Of a stretch of DNA of 41,048 bases, positions 8,684 through 22,506 are shown piece by piece. The first letter of the stretch is position 1; every line of letters starts with the position of its first letter. The position numbers and the translations under genes were made by a program. The stretch is taken from assembly GCA_017415555.1 (NCBI GenBank), contig JAFQGF010000050.1, positions 1-41,048 of the forward strand, given 5' to 3'. A model generated the notes under the pieces. The model saw only the letters and a program-made list of their open reading frames with translations, was not told the DNA's origin and did no database searches. Source of the DNA: Akkermansia sp. (GTDB lineage: Bacteria; Verrucomicrobiota; Verrucomicrobiia; Verrucomicrobiales; Akkermansiaceae).

Positions 8684-9109
8684 ATGGCAAAAGAAGTAAT
8701 CAAAACCATCAAACTGCAGATTCCTGCCGGTGCCGCGAATCCTTCGCCGCCCGTGGGTCCTGCACTTGGTCAGGCCGGTGTCAACATCATGGGCTTCTGC
8801 AAAGAGTTCAACGCCAGAACTCAGAAGCAGGCTGGTGATGTGCTTCCCGTCGTGATCACCGTTTACAAGGACAAGTCCTTCGACTTCATCACCAAGCAGC
8901 CCCCGGCAGCTAACCTCATTAAGAAGGCCGCCGGCATCAAGTCCGGCTCCGGCGAGCCGAACAAGAAAAAGGTTGCCAAGCTCTCCAAAGAGAAGCTGAT
9001 GGAGATTGTAAACACCAAGATGCCCGACCTCAACACAACGAACCCCGAGGCCGCTGCCCGCATTATTGCCGGTCAGGCTCGCCAGATGGGTGTGGAGGTT
9101 GAGATGTAA
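8684..9109 (+). CDS. rplK: 50S ribosomal protein L11
   Basis: Binds the GTPase-associated centre of 23S rRNA with L10 and L12. The protein has 141 residues, the usual size. It shows the N-terminal signature [22 protein letters not shown] and [15 protein letters not shown], and a C-terminal RNA-binding domain ([16 protein letters not shown]). The ATG follows an A/C-rich leader (AAACAAAACC) with no Shine-Dalgarno. It is the first of the four ribosomal-protein genes rplK-rplA-rplJ-rplL. Confidence 0.97.
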   Translation: MAKEVIKTIKLQIPAGAANPSPPVGPALGQAGVNIMGFCKEFNARTQKQAGDVLPVVITVYKDKSFDFITKQPPAANLIKKAAGIKSGSGEPNKKKVAKLSKEKLMEIVNTKMPDLNTTNPEAAARIIAGQARQMGVEVEM

Positions 9110-9162
9110 CCCCTTCTGCAGGAGGGAATATATTAATAACCCGAACGTACTGCTAAACTCAT

Positions 9163-9864
9163 ATGTCCAAAAAACGCTCAAAGCGCTATAATGAGGCAGC
9201 CAAGCTGGTGGATTCCACCAAGTCTTATGCTGTCGATGAAGCCGTTGCGGTCATGAAGAGCTTCCCCGCTCCCAAGTTTGACCCCACGGTCACGGTGTCC
9301 TTCCGTCTGACGGTGGACCCCCGTAAGTCCGACCAGATGGTGCGTGGCTCCGTTTCTCTGCCCCACGGTACTGGTAAGAATGTTCGTGTCATCGTCTTCG
9401 CTCAGGGTGAGGCTGCTGCCGCTGCCCTCGAGGCCGGTGCGGAGAAAGTCGGTCTGGAGGATCTCATCAAGGAGATTCAGGGCGGCTATCTTGACTTCGA
9501 CAGCGCAATCGCCACTCCGGACGCCATGGCCCAGGTGCGTAAGATTGCCCGTGTGCTCGGCCCGCGTGGTCTGATGCCCAACCCCAAGACCGGCACCGTG
9601 ACGGACGACACCGCCAAGGCTGTTCGCGAGGTGAAGGCCGGCCGTGTGGACTTCAAGGTCGACAAGAACGCCAACATCTCCGCCGCTGTGGGTAAGCTCT
9701 CCTTCGATAACGAGAAGCTCGTGGAGAACGCCCGCGCCTTTATCTCTGCTGTAGTGAAGGCTCGCCCCTCCGGTGCTAAGGGTGCCTACATCGCAGGCGC
9801 CACGATGTCCAGCTCCATGAACCCGGGTCTCTCCCTGAGCCAGGTAGAGTTCTCCAAGCTGTAA
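9163..9864 (+). CDS. rplA: 50S ribosomal protein L1
   Basis: Forms the L1 stalk that helps release E-site tRNA; in many bacteria it also represses its own operon by binding the mRNA leader. The protein has 233 residues, the normal length. Family motifs are [15 protein letters not shown] at the start, [19 protein letters not shown], and [17 protein letters not shown] around residues 125-145. The gene lies 53 nt after rplK and 21 nt before rplJ. There is no clear Shine-Dalgarno. Confidence 0.97.
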   Translation: MSKKRSKRYNEAAKLVDSTKSYAVDEAVAVMKSFPAPKFDPTVTVSFRLTVDPRKSDQMVRGSVSLPHGTGKNVRVIVFAQGEAAAAALEAGAEKVGLEDLIKEIQGGYLDFDSAIATPDAMAQVRKIARVLGPRGLMPNPKTGTVTDDTAKAVREVKAGRVDFKVDKNANISAAVGKLSFDNEKLVENARAFISAVVKARPSGAKGAYIAGATMSSSMNPGLSLSQVEFSKL

Positions 9865-9885
9865 CACTGAACCCCAGATACGAAC

Positions 9886-10416
9886 ATGAGTACTGAAAAG
9901 AAAGTGAACGCAGATAAGACCATCATCATCGATGAGCTGAAGGCCAAGGTGAATGCCTCCCCCTTCCTGCTTGTCATTGATTATACCGGTGTGACTGTGC
10001 CCGAGTTCACCCAGCTGCGCGCTGCCCTGGCTACGGCCGGTGCTTCCTGCGTAGTTGCCAAGAACACCTTCATGGCTAAGGCCGTTGCCGAGGCCGGTCT
10101 GCCCGACATCAGCGCTGCCCTCAAGGGCCAGACTGCTTATGTGATGGGTGACAGCGACGTTTGCGCCGCTGCCAAGGCTATCAACACCTTTGCCAAGGCC
10201 AGCAAGAAGGCTGCTTACAAGACAGGTATTCTTGACGGCGCTGAGCTCTCCCCCGAGAAAATCAAGGCTCTCGGTGATCTGCCCAGCCGCGAGGTTCTGC
10301 TCGCCACTCTTCTTGGCACCATCAACGGTGCCGGTTCCGCCCTCGCACGTGTCATCCAGGCATATGTCGACAAGGAAAATGGTGGCGCAGAGCAGGAAAA
10401 TGCGTCTGCAGAGTAA
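9886..10416 (+). CDS. rplJ: 50S ribosomal protein L10
   Basis: Anchors L12 dimers to the ribosome as the base of the L12 stalk. The protein has 176 residues. The N-terminal domain contains FLLVIDYTGVTVPEFTQLRAAL and NTFMAKAVAEAG. LPSREVLLATLLGTINGAGSAL precedes the C-terminal helix that binds L12. The start ATG lies 21 nt after rplA with no Shine-Dalgarno. The 152-nt gap to rplL contains two hairpins and may set the higher L12 expression. Confidence 0.96.
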   Translation: MSTEKKVNADKTIIIDELKAKVNASPFLLVIDYTGVTVPEFTQLRAALATAGASCVVAKNTFMAKAVAEAGLPDISAALKGQTAYVMGDSDVCAAAKAINTFAKASKKAAYKTGILDGAELSPEKIKALGDLPSREVLLATLLGTINGAGSALARVIQAYVDKENGGAEQENASAE

Positions 10417-10432
10417 AAAAAGACTTGACCAG

Positions 10433-10466
10433 AGGGCGGCGGTGTGGTACACCCTCTCCGCCGCCT
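10433..10466 (+). other. GC-rich hairpin after rplJ
   Basis: GGCGGCGG (10435-10442) pairs with CCGCCGCC (10458-10465), and the loop carries an inner GTG/CAC pairing. An A-rich tract follows, not a T-run, so it is not a classic terminator. It is more likely an attenuator or RNA-processing site between rplJ and rplL. Confidence 0.5.
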
Positions 10467-10513
10467 GAAAAAATAGGCTCTTTGTCGGCTCTACGGCCGG
10501 TAAGAACTTAAAT

Positions 10514-10532
10514 GGATGGGGAGCCCCCATCC
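10514..10532 (+). other. Second hairpin in the rplL leader
   Basis: GGATGGGG (10514-10521) and CCCCATCC (10525-10532) form a perfect 8-bp stem with a 3-nt loop, 36 nt before the rplL ATG. It could hide or stabilise the translation start region, or mark a processed 5' end for rplL mRNA. Confidence 0.5.
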
Positions 10533-10568
10533 GCGACTTAGAACCAATTAAAACACATAGATACTACA

Positions 10569-10940
10569 ATGGCTGATCTCAATACAATCGCTGAGGAACT
10601 CGGCAAGCTGACCATCCTGGAGGCTGCTGAACTTGTTAAGATGCTCGAAGAGAAGTGGGGCGTTTCCGCCGCTGCTCCCGTGGCTGCTGCCGGCCCCGTT
10701 GCCGCTGCTGAGCCCGTAGAGGAGAAGACCGACTTCGACGTAGAGATTACGGAGGCTGGTGCCAGCAAGATGAACGTCATCAAGGCTGTCCGCGTCATTA
10801 AGGCCGGTCTCGGTCTGATGGACGCCAAGAAGCTCGTTGAGTCTGCTCCCTCCATTCTGCTTGAGGGCGTGTCCAAGGAGGAGGCCGAGAAGGCCAAGGC
10901 CGAGCTCGAGAAGGCCGGCGCCAAGGTCACTATCAAGTAA
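10569..10940 (+). CDS. rplL: 50S ribosomal protein L7/L12
   Basis: The multicopy stalk protein that recruits translational GTPases. The protein has 123 residues. The N-terminal dimerisation domain is about residues 1-35, followed by a flexible Ala/Pro/Val hinge (residues 36-56). The globular C-terminal domain has [20 protein letters not shown] and ends in [10 protein letters not shown]. The ATG is preceded by AT-rich sequence without Shine-Dalgarno. Confidence 0.97.
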   Translation: MADLNTIAEELGKLTILEAAELVKMLEEKWGVSAAAPVAAAGPVAAAEPVEEKTDFDVEITEAGASKMNVIKAVRVIKAGLGLMDAKKLVESAPSILLEGVSKEEAEKAKAELEKAGAKVTIK

Positions 10941-10951
10941 CCTTTCATCCC

Positions 10952-10990
10952 GCGAGAGCAGGGGAGGATTGTGTCCTCCCCTGCATTCGC
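10952..10990 (+). other. rplL-rpoB intergenic attenuator-like hairpin
   Basis: GCAGGGGAGGA (10958-10968) and TCCTCCCCTGC (10974-10984) form a perfect 11-bp stem with a TTGTG loop. Outer GCGA/TCGC arms extend it. No T-run follows. In E. coli an attenuator at this place sets the ratio of ribosomal protein to RNA polymerase subunits; a similar role is inferred here. Confidence 0.55.
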
Positions 10991-11090
10991 GTCAAGTTAT
11001 GCCGGGGTGTCGCGGTCTGGGCTCCCAAGGTGTTAAGTATAAATGATATATGACACAAAAATATCATCAGACCACAAGAATGAGCAGGCA

Positions 11091-11184
11091 GTAGAACCGA
11101 CCCGGGAAGGTGACGACTCCGCGTGTGCGCGTATGCGCGCCATTCCGGGTCGGTTTTACCAGACGTAAACCGATCCGCACCCGG
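11091..11184 (+). promoter_or_regulatory. rpoB leader with mutually exclusive stem-loops
   Basis: Segment B (11143-11159, TTCCGGGTCGGTTTTAC) can pair with upstream segment A (11091-11108, 17 pairs with one bulge and one G-U). It can also pair with downstream segment C (11165-11177), which begins GTAAACCGATCC, giving about 13 pairs and a 5-nt loop. Both structures cannot exist together. They end about 40 nt before the rpoB ATG at 11218. This is the layout of an attenuator or switch; no known riboswitch was recognised. Confidence 0.5.
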
Positions 11185-11217
11185 ACATGGGTGCACAACA
11201 TCATCTCCGCCAACTCC

Positions 11218-15303
<4,086 letters not shown>

Positions 15304-15313
15304 ACCTGTAACC

Positions 15314-15339
15314 GCTACCCGCCCCCGCGGGCGGGTAGC
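15314..15339 (+). other. rpoB-rpoC intergenic hairpin
   Basis: GCTACCCGCCC (15314-15324) and GGGCGGGTAGC (15329-15339) form a perfect 11-bp stem with a CCGC loop. A short T5 run begins about ten nt later. It is a strong structure inside an operon, so partial termination or mRNA stabilisation is more likely than full termination. Confidence 0.55.
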
Positions 15340-15369
15340 AAACCGAACTTTTTAAAACTTAACTCTTAT

Positions 15370-18300
15370 ATGTCTTACATTGACCTTAACAACGAGAAGC
15401 CTAAAAACTTCGACCAGGTTTGCATCACCGTTGCCAGCCCGGATAACATCCTGAGCTGGTCCAGCGGCGAGGTCAAGAACCCTGAGACCATCAATTACCG
15501 TACGTTCAAACCGGAGAAGGGTGGCCTTTTCTGTGAGCGTATTTTCGGGCCGACGCGCGACATGGAATGCTCCTGCGGCCGCTACAAGCGAGCCAAGAAC
15601 AAGGGCATGGTGTGTGACCGCTGCGGTGTGGAAGTAACTTCTGCCCGCGTGCGTCGCGAGCGTATGGGCCACATCGAGTTGGCTGTGCCCGTAACGCACA
15701 TCTGGTTCTACAAATGTATGCCCAGCCGTATCGGCCTCATGCTGAACCTCACCGCCCGCGATCTTGAACGTGTGATTTACTACGAGGATTACATCGTGAC
15801 GGACGCCAAGGGTGTCAATGGCATTGAGCGCGGCATGATTCTGACCGAGGAAGAATACGAGGATCTGCAGGAGGATTATGGTGATGATGCACCGGAGGCC
15901 GGCATGGGTGCCGCCGCTATTCAGCGCCTGCTTGCCACCATCAATCTGGACGCCCTCATTGATGAACTGCGCCAGGAGATGGAGAAGACTAACTCCAAGC
16001 AGAACAAGCGCAAGATTGCCAAGCGTCTTCAGCTGGCTCAGGGCTTCAAGAACAGTGGTTGCCACCCCGAGTGGATGGTGCTCACCATACTGCCCGTCAT
16101 TCCTCCGGATCTGCGTCCGCTCGTTCCGCTGCCCGGTGGCCGTTTCGCTACCTCCGACCTCAACGACCTCTATCGCCGCGTAATCAACCGTAACAACCGT
16201 CTGAAGGAGCTTGCTGCTCTGCAGACCCCTGAGGTGATTAAGCGCAACGAAATGCGTATGCTGCAGGAGGCTGTGGACGCCCTGTTCGACAATGGTCGTC
16301 ATGGCCGTCATGTGACGGGTGCGGGCAATCGTCCCCTCAAGTCCCTTTCCGATATGCTGAAGGGCAAGAGTGGTCGTTTCCGTCAGAACCTGCTGGGTAA
16401 GCGTGTGGACTACTCCGGTCGTTCCGTGATTGTTATTGGTCCGAACCTGCGCATGAATCAGTGCGGTCTTCCCAAGAAGATGGCTCTGGCTCTGTTTGAA
16501 CCCTTCATCATCCACCGTCTGAAAGAGCTTGGCTATGTGCACACCGTGCGCTCTGCCAAGAAGATGATTGACCGCAAGGAGTCTGTAGTGTGGGATATTC
16601 TGGAGGAGGTGACCAAGGGGCACCCCGTGTTCCTGAACCGTGCTCCAACGCTGCACCGACTTTCCATTCAGGCCTTCGAGCCTGTGCTGATTGAGGGTAG
16701 CGCCATCCGTCTGCACCCGCTTGTGTGTACGGGTTACAACGCTGACTTCGACGGTGACCAGATGGCTGTGCACGTGCCGCTGAGCGTGGAGGCTCAGCTG
16801 GAGGCTCGCTTGCTCATGCTGGCTCCCAACAACATCTTCTCCCCTGCTTCCGGTAAGCCCATCAGCACGCCGTCTCAGGATATCATTCTGGGGTCCTACT
16901 ACCTCACGCACACTCGTGCCAAGGTGGTGAAGGAGAATGAGGATAATCAGAACTTGCTGCCGCTCTTCGAGTCTATTTCCGAAGTGGAGTTCGCCATTGC
17001 TGCCCGCAAGATTGGCTACCACCAGTGGATTCGCCTCAAGAACCCGGATTACGGCAAGACCGGTCGCGCGTTCGACCGCCTCTCCTTCAACCAGGAGAAT
17101 GTGAATCGCAAGACAATCGTGACTACTGCCGGCCGTGTGCGTTTCAACGAAATCTGGCCCAACGAGATTGGCTACATCAACCGCAACGTCGGCAAGAAGC
17201 AGCTGGGTGAAATCATCTGGCGCTGCTACCAGACCTGTGGTCAGGCCAAGACCGTGGAGACCCTCGATGCCCTCAAGTCCCTGGGTTACAAGGAGGCTAC
17301 GCGCTCCGGTTGCTCCATCGGTATTGTGGACATGGTAGTGCCCGAGCACAAGAATGAGCTTATCGCAGCTGCCTACGACGAGGTGACGAAGGTGACCGAG
17401 CAGTACGAGGAAGGTCTTATCACCAACGGCGAGCGCTATGAGAAGGTGGTGAATATCTGGTCCTCCACGACGGATGCCATTCAGAAGGAGCTTTACACCA
17501 AGCTGGAGTACAACGATGGCTCCGCCGTGGCCAACCCGCTCTACATGATGGTGGACTCCGGTGCTCGTGGTAACAAGGCTCAGATTAAGCAGCTCTCCGG
17601 TATGCGTGGTCTTATGGCCAAGCCGAGTGGTGAGATTATCGAGCGCCCCATTACCTCCAACTTCCGTGAGGGTCTGAGCGTGCTGGAGTACTTCATTTCC
17701 ACCCACGGTGCCCGTAAGGGTCTGGCCGATACCGCTCTTAAGACGGCTGACTCCGGTTACATGACCCGTAAGCTGGTGGATGTGGCTCAGGACGTGATTG
17801 TGCGCGATGAGGATTGCGGTACCGACAATGGTATCACCATGACCGCCATCTATGACGGTGATGACGAAATCGCCAGCCTCTCCATGCGCATCTATGGTCG
17901 CGTGACCTGCGATGATATTTACGACCCGACCTCTCACGAGCTTATCGTGGGCAAGAACGAGATTATCACCGACGAGGCCGCTAAGCGTATCGAGAAGGTG
18001 GGTATCGAGAAGGTCAAGGTGCGTTCCGTGCTCACTTGCGAGCTTACCAAGGGCTGCTGCGCTAAGTGCTACGGCCTGAACCTTGCCACCGGCAAGAGCG
18101 TGAAGGTGGGTGAGGCCGTTGGTATCATCGCTGCTCAGTCCATCGGTGAGCCCGGTACTCAGCTTACCATGCGTACCTTCCACGTGGGTGGTACGGCTTC
18201 TGCCTCTACCAGCCGCCCCGAGTATGTGTCCAAGACCGATGGTCAGGTCATTTACGACGAAAACCTGCGCGGTCGCTGCGTCGAGGACGAGAACGGCAAT

Positions 18301-19644
18301 AACGTGGTACTTTGCAAGAACGGCAGCGTGAAGATTTACGATGCTGAAGGCAAGGAGCAGGAGTCCTACCAGCTTACCATGGGTGCCGTGCTGCATGTGA
18401 AGGATGGCCAGAACATCGAGGCCAAGACCCTCATCGCGGAGTGGGATCCCTACGCCATCCCGGTGATTGCCGAGGTGGGTGGTCAGGTGGAATACGCCGA
18501 CATGATTGAGGGTATCACCTGCCGCACTGAGAGTGGGCACACCGAGTCCGGTAAGGGTACTACGGTTATCATCGACCACCGCCAGGACCTGGCTCCCCGC
18601 ATTATTGTGCACACGGCCAAGCCCGGCAGTGCCAAGGACCAGCCGCGCGTGTACTCCATTCCCACGGGGGCATACCTTGCCGTCAACAACAAGCAGAAGA
18701 TTTCTGCCGGTACGCCCATCGCCAAGACCCCCCGCAAGGTGCAGAAGACGAACGATATTACAGGTGGTCTGCCCCGTGTGGCAGAGCTCTTCGAAGCTCG
18801 TCGTCCCAAGGATACCTGCACACTGGCCGAGATGGATGGTATCGTCGCCATTGATGACGCCATGATTCGTGGCAAGAAGGTGGTGACGGTGTATCGCGAT
18901 GCCGAGGCCAAAGAGGCTGCCGGCAAGAGCCGCCGCCGCTCCTCCAAGCTGGAAACTCACGATGAGAATGAGGGCGCTGTGTCCATTAAGCACCTCGTGC
19001 CTATGGACCGCCACATCATTGTACACGATGGTGACTATGTGCGTGCCGGTGAGCCGCTTTCCGACGGCTCCGAGGCTTCCGACGAAATCCTCCGCATCTG
19101 TGGCAAAGAGGCTCTGCAGGAGCACCTCGTCAACAAGGTGCAGCAGGTGTACCGCGTACAGGGTGTGGAGATTAACGACAAGCACGTCGAAATCATCGTA
19201 TCCCAGATGCTGCGCAAGGTGCGCGTGAAGGATCCGGGCGATACCGGTCTGCTCTGGGGTGATGAGGTGGATCGCACGACGCTGGCTCGCATTAACCGCG
19301 AGACGGTTGCCATGAACGGCCGCCCCGCCGACAGCGAACCCATCCTCCTGGGTATCACCAAGGCCTCCCTCAAGACGGATTCCTTCATCTCTGCCGCTTC
19401 CTTCCAGGATACCACCCGCGTGCTTACCGAAGCCGCTACCCTGGGTAAGGTTGATACGCTGGAGGGCTTCAAGGAGAATGTTATTCTGGGGCACCTTATC
19501 CCGGCCGGTACCGGTTTCGACAAGTACCGCAACATTGTGGTGGAACCCGCACCCGGTGCTTCTCCCATCCCCCGTGCCGTATGGGAGACGGAAGAGGAAT
19601 TCTCCACTGCAGAGGAGACCATCTCTGTGGGGTCCGAGGATTGA
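15370..19644 (+). CDS. rpoC: DNA-directed RNA polymerase subunit beta'
   Basis: Largest RNA polymerase subunit, carrying the catalytic Mg2+ site. The protein has 1424 residues, close to E. coli length. The catalytic motif [12 protein letters not shown] is at about residues 457-468. The N-terminal zinc site is [20 protein letters not shown]. The second zinc site uses CGTDNG with [13 protein letters not shown]. The bridge/trigger region follows the GLRGLM-type segment ([13 protein letters not shown]). The start ATG at 15370 has AT-rich upstream sequence without Shine-Dalgarno. The gene ends before a strong terminator at 19667. Confidence 0.98.
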   Translation: MSYIDLNNEKPKNFDQVCITVASPDNILSWSSGEVKNPETINYRTFKPEKGGLFCERIFGPTRDMECSCGRYKRAKNKGMVCDRCGVEVTSARVRRERMGHIELAVPVTHIWFYKCMPSRIGLMLNLTARDLERVIYYEDYIVTDAKGVNGIERGMILTEEEYEDLQEDYGDDAPEAGMGAAAIQRLLATINLDALIDELRQEMEKTNSKQNKRKIAKRLQLAQGFKNSGCHPEWMVLTILPVIPPDLRPLVPLPGGRFATSDLNDLYRRVINRNNRLKELAALQTPEVIKRNEMRMLQEAVDALFDNGRHGRHVTGAGNRPLKSLSDMLKGKSGRFRQNLLGKRVDYSGRSVIVIGPNLRMNQCGLPKKMALALFEPFIIHRLKELGYVHTVRSAKKMIDRKESVVWDILEEVTKGHPVFLNRAPTLHRLSIQAFEPVLIEGSAIRLHPLVCTGYNADFDGDQMAVHVPLSVEAQLEARLLMLAPNNIFSPASGKPISTPSQDIILGSYYLTHTRAKVVKENEDNQNLLPLFESISEVEFAIAARKIGYHQWIRLKNPDYGKTGRAFDRLSFNQENVNRKTIVTTAGRVRFNEIWPNEIGYINRNVGKKQLGEIIWRCYQTCGQAKTVETLDALKSLGYKEATRSGCSIGIVDMVVPEHKNELIAAAYDEVTKVTEQYEEGLITNGERYEKVVNIWSSTTDAIQKELYTKLEYNDGSAVANPLYMMVDSGARGNKAQIKQLSGMRGLMAKPSGEIIERPITSNFREGLSVLEYFISTHGARKGLADTALKTADSGYMTRKLVDVAQDVIVRDEDCGTDNGITMTAIYDGDDEIASLSMRIYGRVTCDDIYDPTSHELIVGKNEIITDEAAKRIEKVGIEKVKVRSVLTCELTKGCCAKCYGLNLATGKSVKVGEAVGIIAAQSIGEPGTQLTMRTFHVGGTASASTSRPEYVSKTDGQVIYDENLRGRCVEDENGNNVVLCKNGSVKIYDAEGKEQESYQLTMGAVLHVKDGQNIEAKTLIAEWDPYAIPVIAEVGGQVEYADMIEGITCRTESGHTESGKGTTVIIDHRQDLAPRIIVHTAKPGSAKDQPRVYSIPTGAYLAVNNKQKISAGTPIAKTPRKVQKTNDITGGLPRVAELFEARRPKDTCTLAEMDGIVAIDDAMIRGKKVVTVYRDAEAKEAAGKSRRRSSKLETHDENEGAVSIKHLVPMDRHIIVHDGDYVRAGEPLSDGSEASDEILRICGKEALQEHLVNKVQQVYRVQGVEINDKHVEIIVSQMLRKVRVKDPGDTGLLWGDEVDRTTLARINRETVAMNGRPADSEPILLGITKASLKTDSFISAASFQDTTRVLTEAATLGKVDTLEGFKENVILGHLIPAGTGFDKYRNIVVEPAPGASPIPRAVWETEEEFSTAEETISVGSED

Positions 19645-19666
19645 TAACCTCCGCAAGCTGAACTTC

Positions 19667-19706
19667 CGCCCCGGCCGCACGTCTGTGTAGGCCGGGGCGA
19701 TTTTTT
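19667..19706 (+). terminator. Intrinsic terminator of the rpoBC operon
   Basis: CGCCCCGGCC (19667-19676) pairs perfectly with GGCCGGGGCG (19690-19699), and six Ts follow at 19701-19706. It marks the end of the long gene-expression block. Confidence 0.88.
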
Positions 19707-19738
19707 GATGCCTGCTCGTGTCATAATGAGTACCGGGC

Positions 19739-19766
19739 TTGCTTTTTCTTGGAATGTGTGTAAAAT
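19739..19766 (+). promoter_or_regulatory. Probable leuA promoter
   Basis: TTGCTT (19739-19744), a 16-nt spacer and TAAAAT (19761-19766). The -10 matches 5 of 6 positions; the -35 is weak. Transcription would start near 19773, leaving a leader of about 27 nt. Confidence 0.45.
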
Positions 19767-19799
19767 ACAAGTTCCTTAATCAACAACACAACAATAGCA

Positions 19800-21359
19800 A
19801 TGAGCGACAAAGTATTATTCTTCGACACCACGCTGCGCGATGGTGAACAGTGTCCGGGAGCTTCCATGAATCTCCGCCAGAAGCTGGAGGTAGCACGTCA
19901 GCTCGAGAAGCTAGGTGTGGATGTGATTGAGGCCGGTTTCCCCTGTATTTCCGATGGCGACTTTGAGTCTGTGCATACGATTGCGCGTACGGTGAAGAAG
20001 TGCCGCATTGCGGGCCTGGCACGTTGTGTGGAGAATGACATTCGCCAGGCAGCTGCCGCTGTGGCTCCTGCCGGAGACCGCGCGCGCATCCATGTATTCC
20101 TGGCTACCAGCCCGCTGCACCGCGAGTTCAAGCTCAGGAAGAGCAAGGAGGAAATTCTGGAGATGGCAGTAGCCGGTGTGAAGCTGGCCAAGAGCCTGGT
20201 GAGTGATGTGGAGTTCTCTGCTGAGGATGCCAGCCGAACGGAGCATGATTATCTGGCTCAGGTGGTGGAGGCCGTCATCGAGGCCGGTGCCACCACGGTG
20301 AACATTCCGGATACAGTAGGCTTTACTACGCCTTCAGAGTACTACACCATCATCAAGTACCTCAAGGATAATGTAAAGAACATCGACCAGGCAATCATTT
20401 CCGTCCATTGTCACAACGATATCGGTATGGCCGTGGCTAATTCTCTGGCAGCCGTGCAGGCCGGTGCCCGCCAGGTGGAGGGCACCATCAATGGCATCGG
20501 TGAGCGTGCCGGCAACACTGCTATCGAGGAGGTGGCCATGGCTCTTTCCACCCGCCCTGAGCCTTTTGGTTTCGAGGCCGGAAGCAAGCCGCACAATCTC
20601 AATACACGCGAGATTGTGAAGACCAGTCGCGTTGTTTCCCGCATGAGCGGTATGCTTGTGCAGCGCTCCAAAGCTATCGTGGGTGAGAACGCCTTTGCCC
20701 ACTCCTCCGGTATTCACCAGCATGGCATCCTGGCCAAGCGTGAGACTTATGAAATCATTGACCCGGTGGAAGTAGGTTGGGGTGAGACGGAGCTACCGCT
20801 TACCAAGCACTCCGGCCGTGCGGCTGTGAAGGCGCGTCTGGAGAAGCTGGGACATACCCTTTCCAACGATGAGTTGACGGCTGTTTTCGAGCGTTTCAAG
20901 AAAGTGGGCGACAGCAAGAAGTTTGTGTACGATGATGACCTCTCTTCCCTTGTGGATGACTCGCTGGACACCAGCAACGGCGTGTGGAAGATGTCCCACA
21001 TTCAGTTCATTGGTGGCGATTCAGCTCGCCCGACAGCCACTGTTACCCTTATTAAGGATGATGAGGAGTATACAGATTGTGCCATTGGTAACGGCCCGGT
21101 GAACGCTTGCTTCAAGGCTATCGACCGCATTACCCAGACGCACGGTGAGCTTGTGGATTACAATGTGCGAGCCACTTCCATCGGTCAGGACGCTCTGGGC
21201 GAGGTAAGCGTGAAGGTACAGTTCGGAGACTGCGAGAATTGCAAGCCCATTTCCGGCAAGGGGGCTGCAACAGACGTTATTGAGGCGTCTGCTCGTGCCT
21301 ATCTGAATGCAGTGAACCGCAATATTACATTCACCTCGCTGGGAATCAGCGCGAACTGA
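19800..21359 (+). CDS. leuA: 2-isopropylmalate synthase
   Basis: Condenses acetyl-CoA with 2-oxoisovalerate, the first committed step of leucine synthesis in the cytoplasm. The protein has 519 residues, as expected for the common bacterial form. Motifs are FFDTTLRDGEQCPGASM (residues 7-23), the metal-binding HCHNDIGMAVANS, and NGIGERAGNTAIEEVAMAL. A C-terminal LeuA regulatory domain follows (residues about 385-510, the site of leucine feedback in the family). Its stop codon overlaps the pth start by one base (TGATG), so the two are probably translationally coupled. The rest of the leucine pathway is not in the window. Confidence 0.95.
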   Translation: MSDKVLFFDTTLRDGEQCPGASMNLRQKLEVARQLEKLGVDVIEAGFPCISDGDFESVHTIARTVKKCRIAGLARCVENDIRQAAAAVAPAGDRARIHVFLATSPLHREFKLRKSKEEILEMAVAGVKLAKSLVSDVEFSAEDASRTEHDYLAQVVEAVIEAGATTVNIPDTVGFTTPSEYYTIIKYLKDNVKNIDQAIISVHCHNDIGMAVANSLAAVQAGARQVEGTINGIGERAGNTAIEEVAMALSTRPEPFGFEAGSKPHNLNTREIVKTSRVVSRMSGMLVQRSKAIVGENAFAHSSGIHQHGILAKRETYEIIDPVEVGWGETELPLTKHSGRAAVKARLEKLGHTLSNDELTAVFERFKKVGDSKKFVYDDDLSSLVDDSLDTSNGVWKMSHIQFIGGDSARPTATVTLIKDDEEYTDCAIGNGPVNACFKAIDRITQTHGELVDYNVRATSIGQDALGEVSVKVQFGDCENCKPISGKGAATDVIEASARAYLNAVNRNITFTSLGISAN

Positions 21360-22012
21360 TGCTGCCTGTCAAAATCATCGTTGGTCTGGGCAATCCCGGG
21401 CGCGAGTATGCCGAGACTCGTCATAATGTCGGGTTTATGGTGCTTGACCTGCTGGCTTCGCATTTTGGTGTGGAGTGGAAGTCGGACAAAGCCCGCAAGG
21501 CAGAGCTGGCAGCCGGTCCCGGGGTGCTGCTGGTAAAACCCCAGACATACATGAATGCCTCCGGCGAGAGCGTAGGCCCCCTGATGCGCTACTACAAATG
21601 GGAACCGGAGCAGGTATTCGTGGTGTACGATGATATTTCGTTCCCTGTGGGAGCCATGCGGCTGCGAGCCGGTGGCTCCGCAGGCGGGCACAATGGAATG
21701 AAGAGCCTTATTGCACACTTGGGTACGGAGAAGTTTCCCCGCCTGCGCGTGGGAATTTCTGCTCCCGGCCAGAGGCAGATGATTAGCCATGTGCTGGGGA
21801 AGTTTGCCCCGGATGAGCGCCCCCTGTTGACGGAGGCTCTGGCTCGCGCTGCGGCTGCCACGCTCATGACTCTCTCCCTGGGCTTCGATGCAGCAGCCAA
21901 TCAGTTTAACATTAAAAAGGAAAAGAAAAAGAAGGAAAAGCCGGCTCCGGCGGAGGCGAATGCCGAAGCTGAGGAGGCTGCTGCTTCCGAACAATCATCA
22001 CTTGAATCATAA
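21359..22012 (+). CDS. pth: Peptidyl-tRNA hydrolase
   Basis: Releases tRNA from peptidyl-tRNA dropped by stalled ribosomes. The protein has 217 residues. It carries IVGLGNPGREYAETRHNVGF (with the catalytic His), LVKPQTYMNASGESV, VYDDISFPVGAMRLRAGGS, and GGHNGMKSLIAHLG. The enzyme core ends near residue 185. After it comes an unusual low-complexity tail: a lysine-rich stretch (KKEKKKKEK), then an Ala/Glu-rich acidic end. The ATG overlaps the leuA stop codon, and the next gene begins 7 nt downstream. Confidence 0.95.
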   Translation: MLPVKIIVGLGNPGREYAETRHNVGFMVLDLLASHFGVEWKSDKARKAELAAGPGVLLVKPQTYMNASGESVGPLMRYYKWEPEQVFVVYDDISFPVGAMRLRAGGSAGGHNGMKSLIAHLGTEKFPRLRVGISAPGQRQMISHVLGKFAPDERPLLTEALARAAAATLMTLSLGFDAAANQFNIKKEKKKKEKPAPAEANAEAEEAAASEQSSLES

Positions 22013-22019
22013 CATTGCC

Positions 22020-22493
22020 ATGAGTGCAAAAGTAAACAACGAACAGCTGGAAATGGTGCGCCGCTGGGCAAGCTATGGGGTGGATTTGAATGGTATTCAG
22101 AAAAATCTCGCGGCCGAATGCGGTGTGCATCTCACCTACATGGAGGTGCGTTTTCTGCTGCTGGATAATGGTATCGAAATAGCCCGCCCGCAGGAGAAGC
22201 CGGCCCCCGCCCCGGCACCTGCTGCACCCGAGCCGCCGCAGCAGGAGCCTCCGCTTCCTCAGTCGGCTGCCACTCCGGCCGCAAATGTGAAACCGACTGT
22301 GACAATTGATGATTTGCAGTTGCCCGGCACGCTGATTTCCGGTAAATGCAGTTTCCCGAGCGGAACGAATGGCGCCTGGCAGATTGACCAGATGGGGCGC
22401 TTTGGCTGGACGGAGCTTAATGGCACACCCACACCGGTGGAGTTGCAGGCCTTCGAGCTCGAATTACGAGGCATTCTCAGCCGGATGAGCTGA
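22020..22493 (+). CDS. Hypothetical protein with helical N-terminus and proline-rich linker
   Basis: I do not recognise this protein (157 residues from the ATG at 22020). Residues about 4-52 are predicted helical and could be a small DNA-binding or helix-turn-helix-like fold (LEMVRRWASYGVDLNGIQKN, then GVHLTYMEVRFLLLDNGIE). Residues about 58-92 are a Pro/Ala-rich linker. The C-terminal 60 residues form a compact segment with GTLISGKCSFPSGTNGAWQI and end LRGILSRMS. No signal peptide or membrane segment is present, so it is likely cytoplasmic. It starts 7 nt after pth and is probably in the same operon. An open frame reaching upstream to 21888 only overlaps pth and is not used. Confidence 0.7.
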   Translation: MSAKVNNEQLEMVRRWASYGVDLNGIQKNLAAECGVHLTYMEVRFLLLDNGIEIARPQEKPAPAPAPAAPEPPQQEPPLPQSAATPAANVKPTVTIDDLQLPGTLISGKCSFPSGTNGAWQIDQMGRFGWTELNGTPTPVELQAFELELRGILSRMS

Positions 22494-22506
22494 GCAATAA
22501 AAATCG

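Noticed and set aside
10425..10453. TTGACC-17 nt-TACACC as an rplL promoter
   Set aside because: The -10 is poor and lies in the hairpin stem-loop; a processing or attenuator role is simpler.
11110..11217. GTG start giving RpoB a 36-residue extension
   Set aside because: The extra residues do not resemble RpoB and overlap the competing hairpins; ATG 11218 matches the family start.
15352..19770. A 1472-codon minus-strand open frame opposite rpoC
   Set aside because: It lies across one of the most conserved bacterial genes. The His/Leu/Gly-rich product is typical of antisense reading of biased codons.
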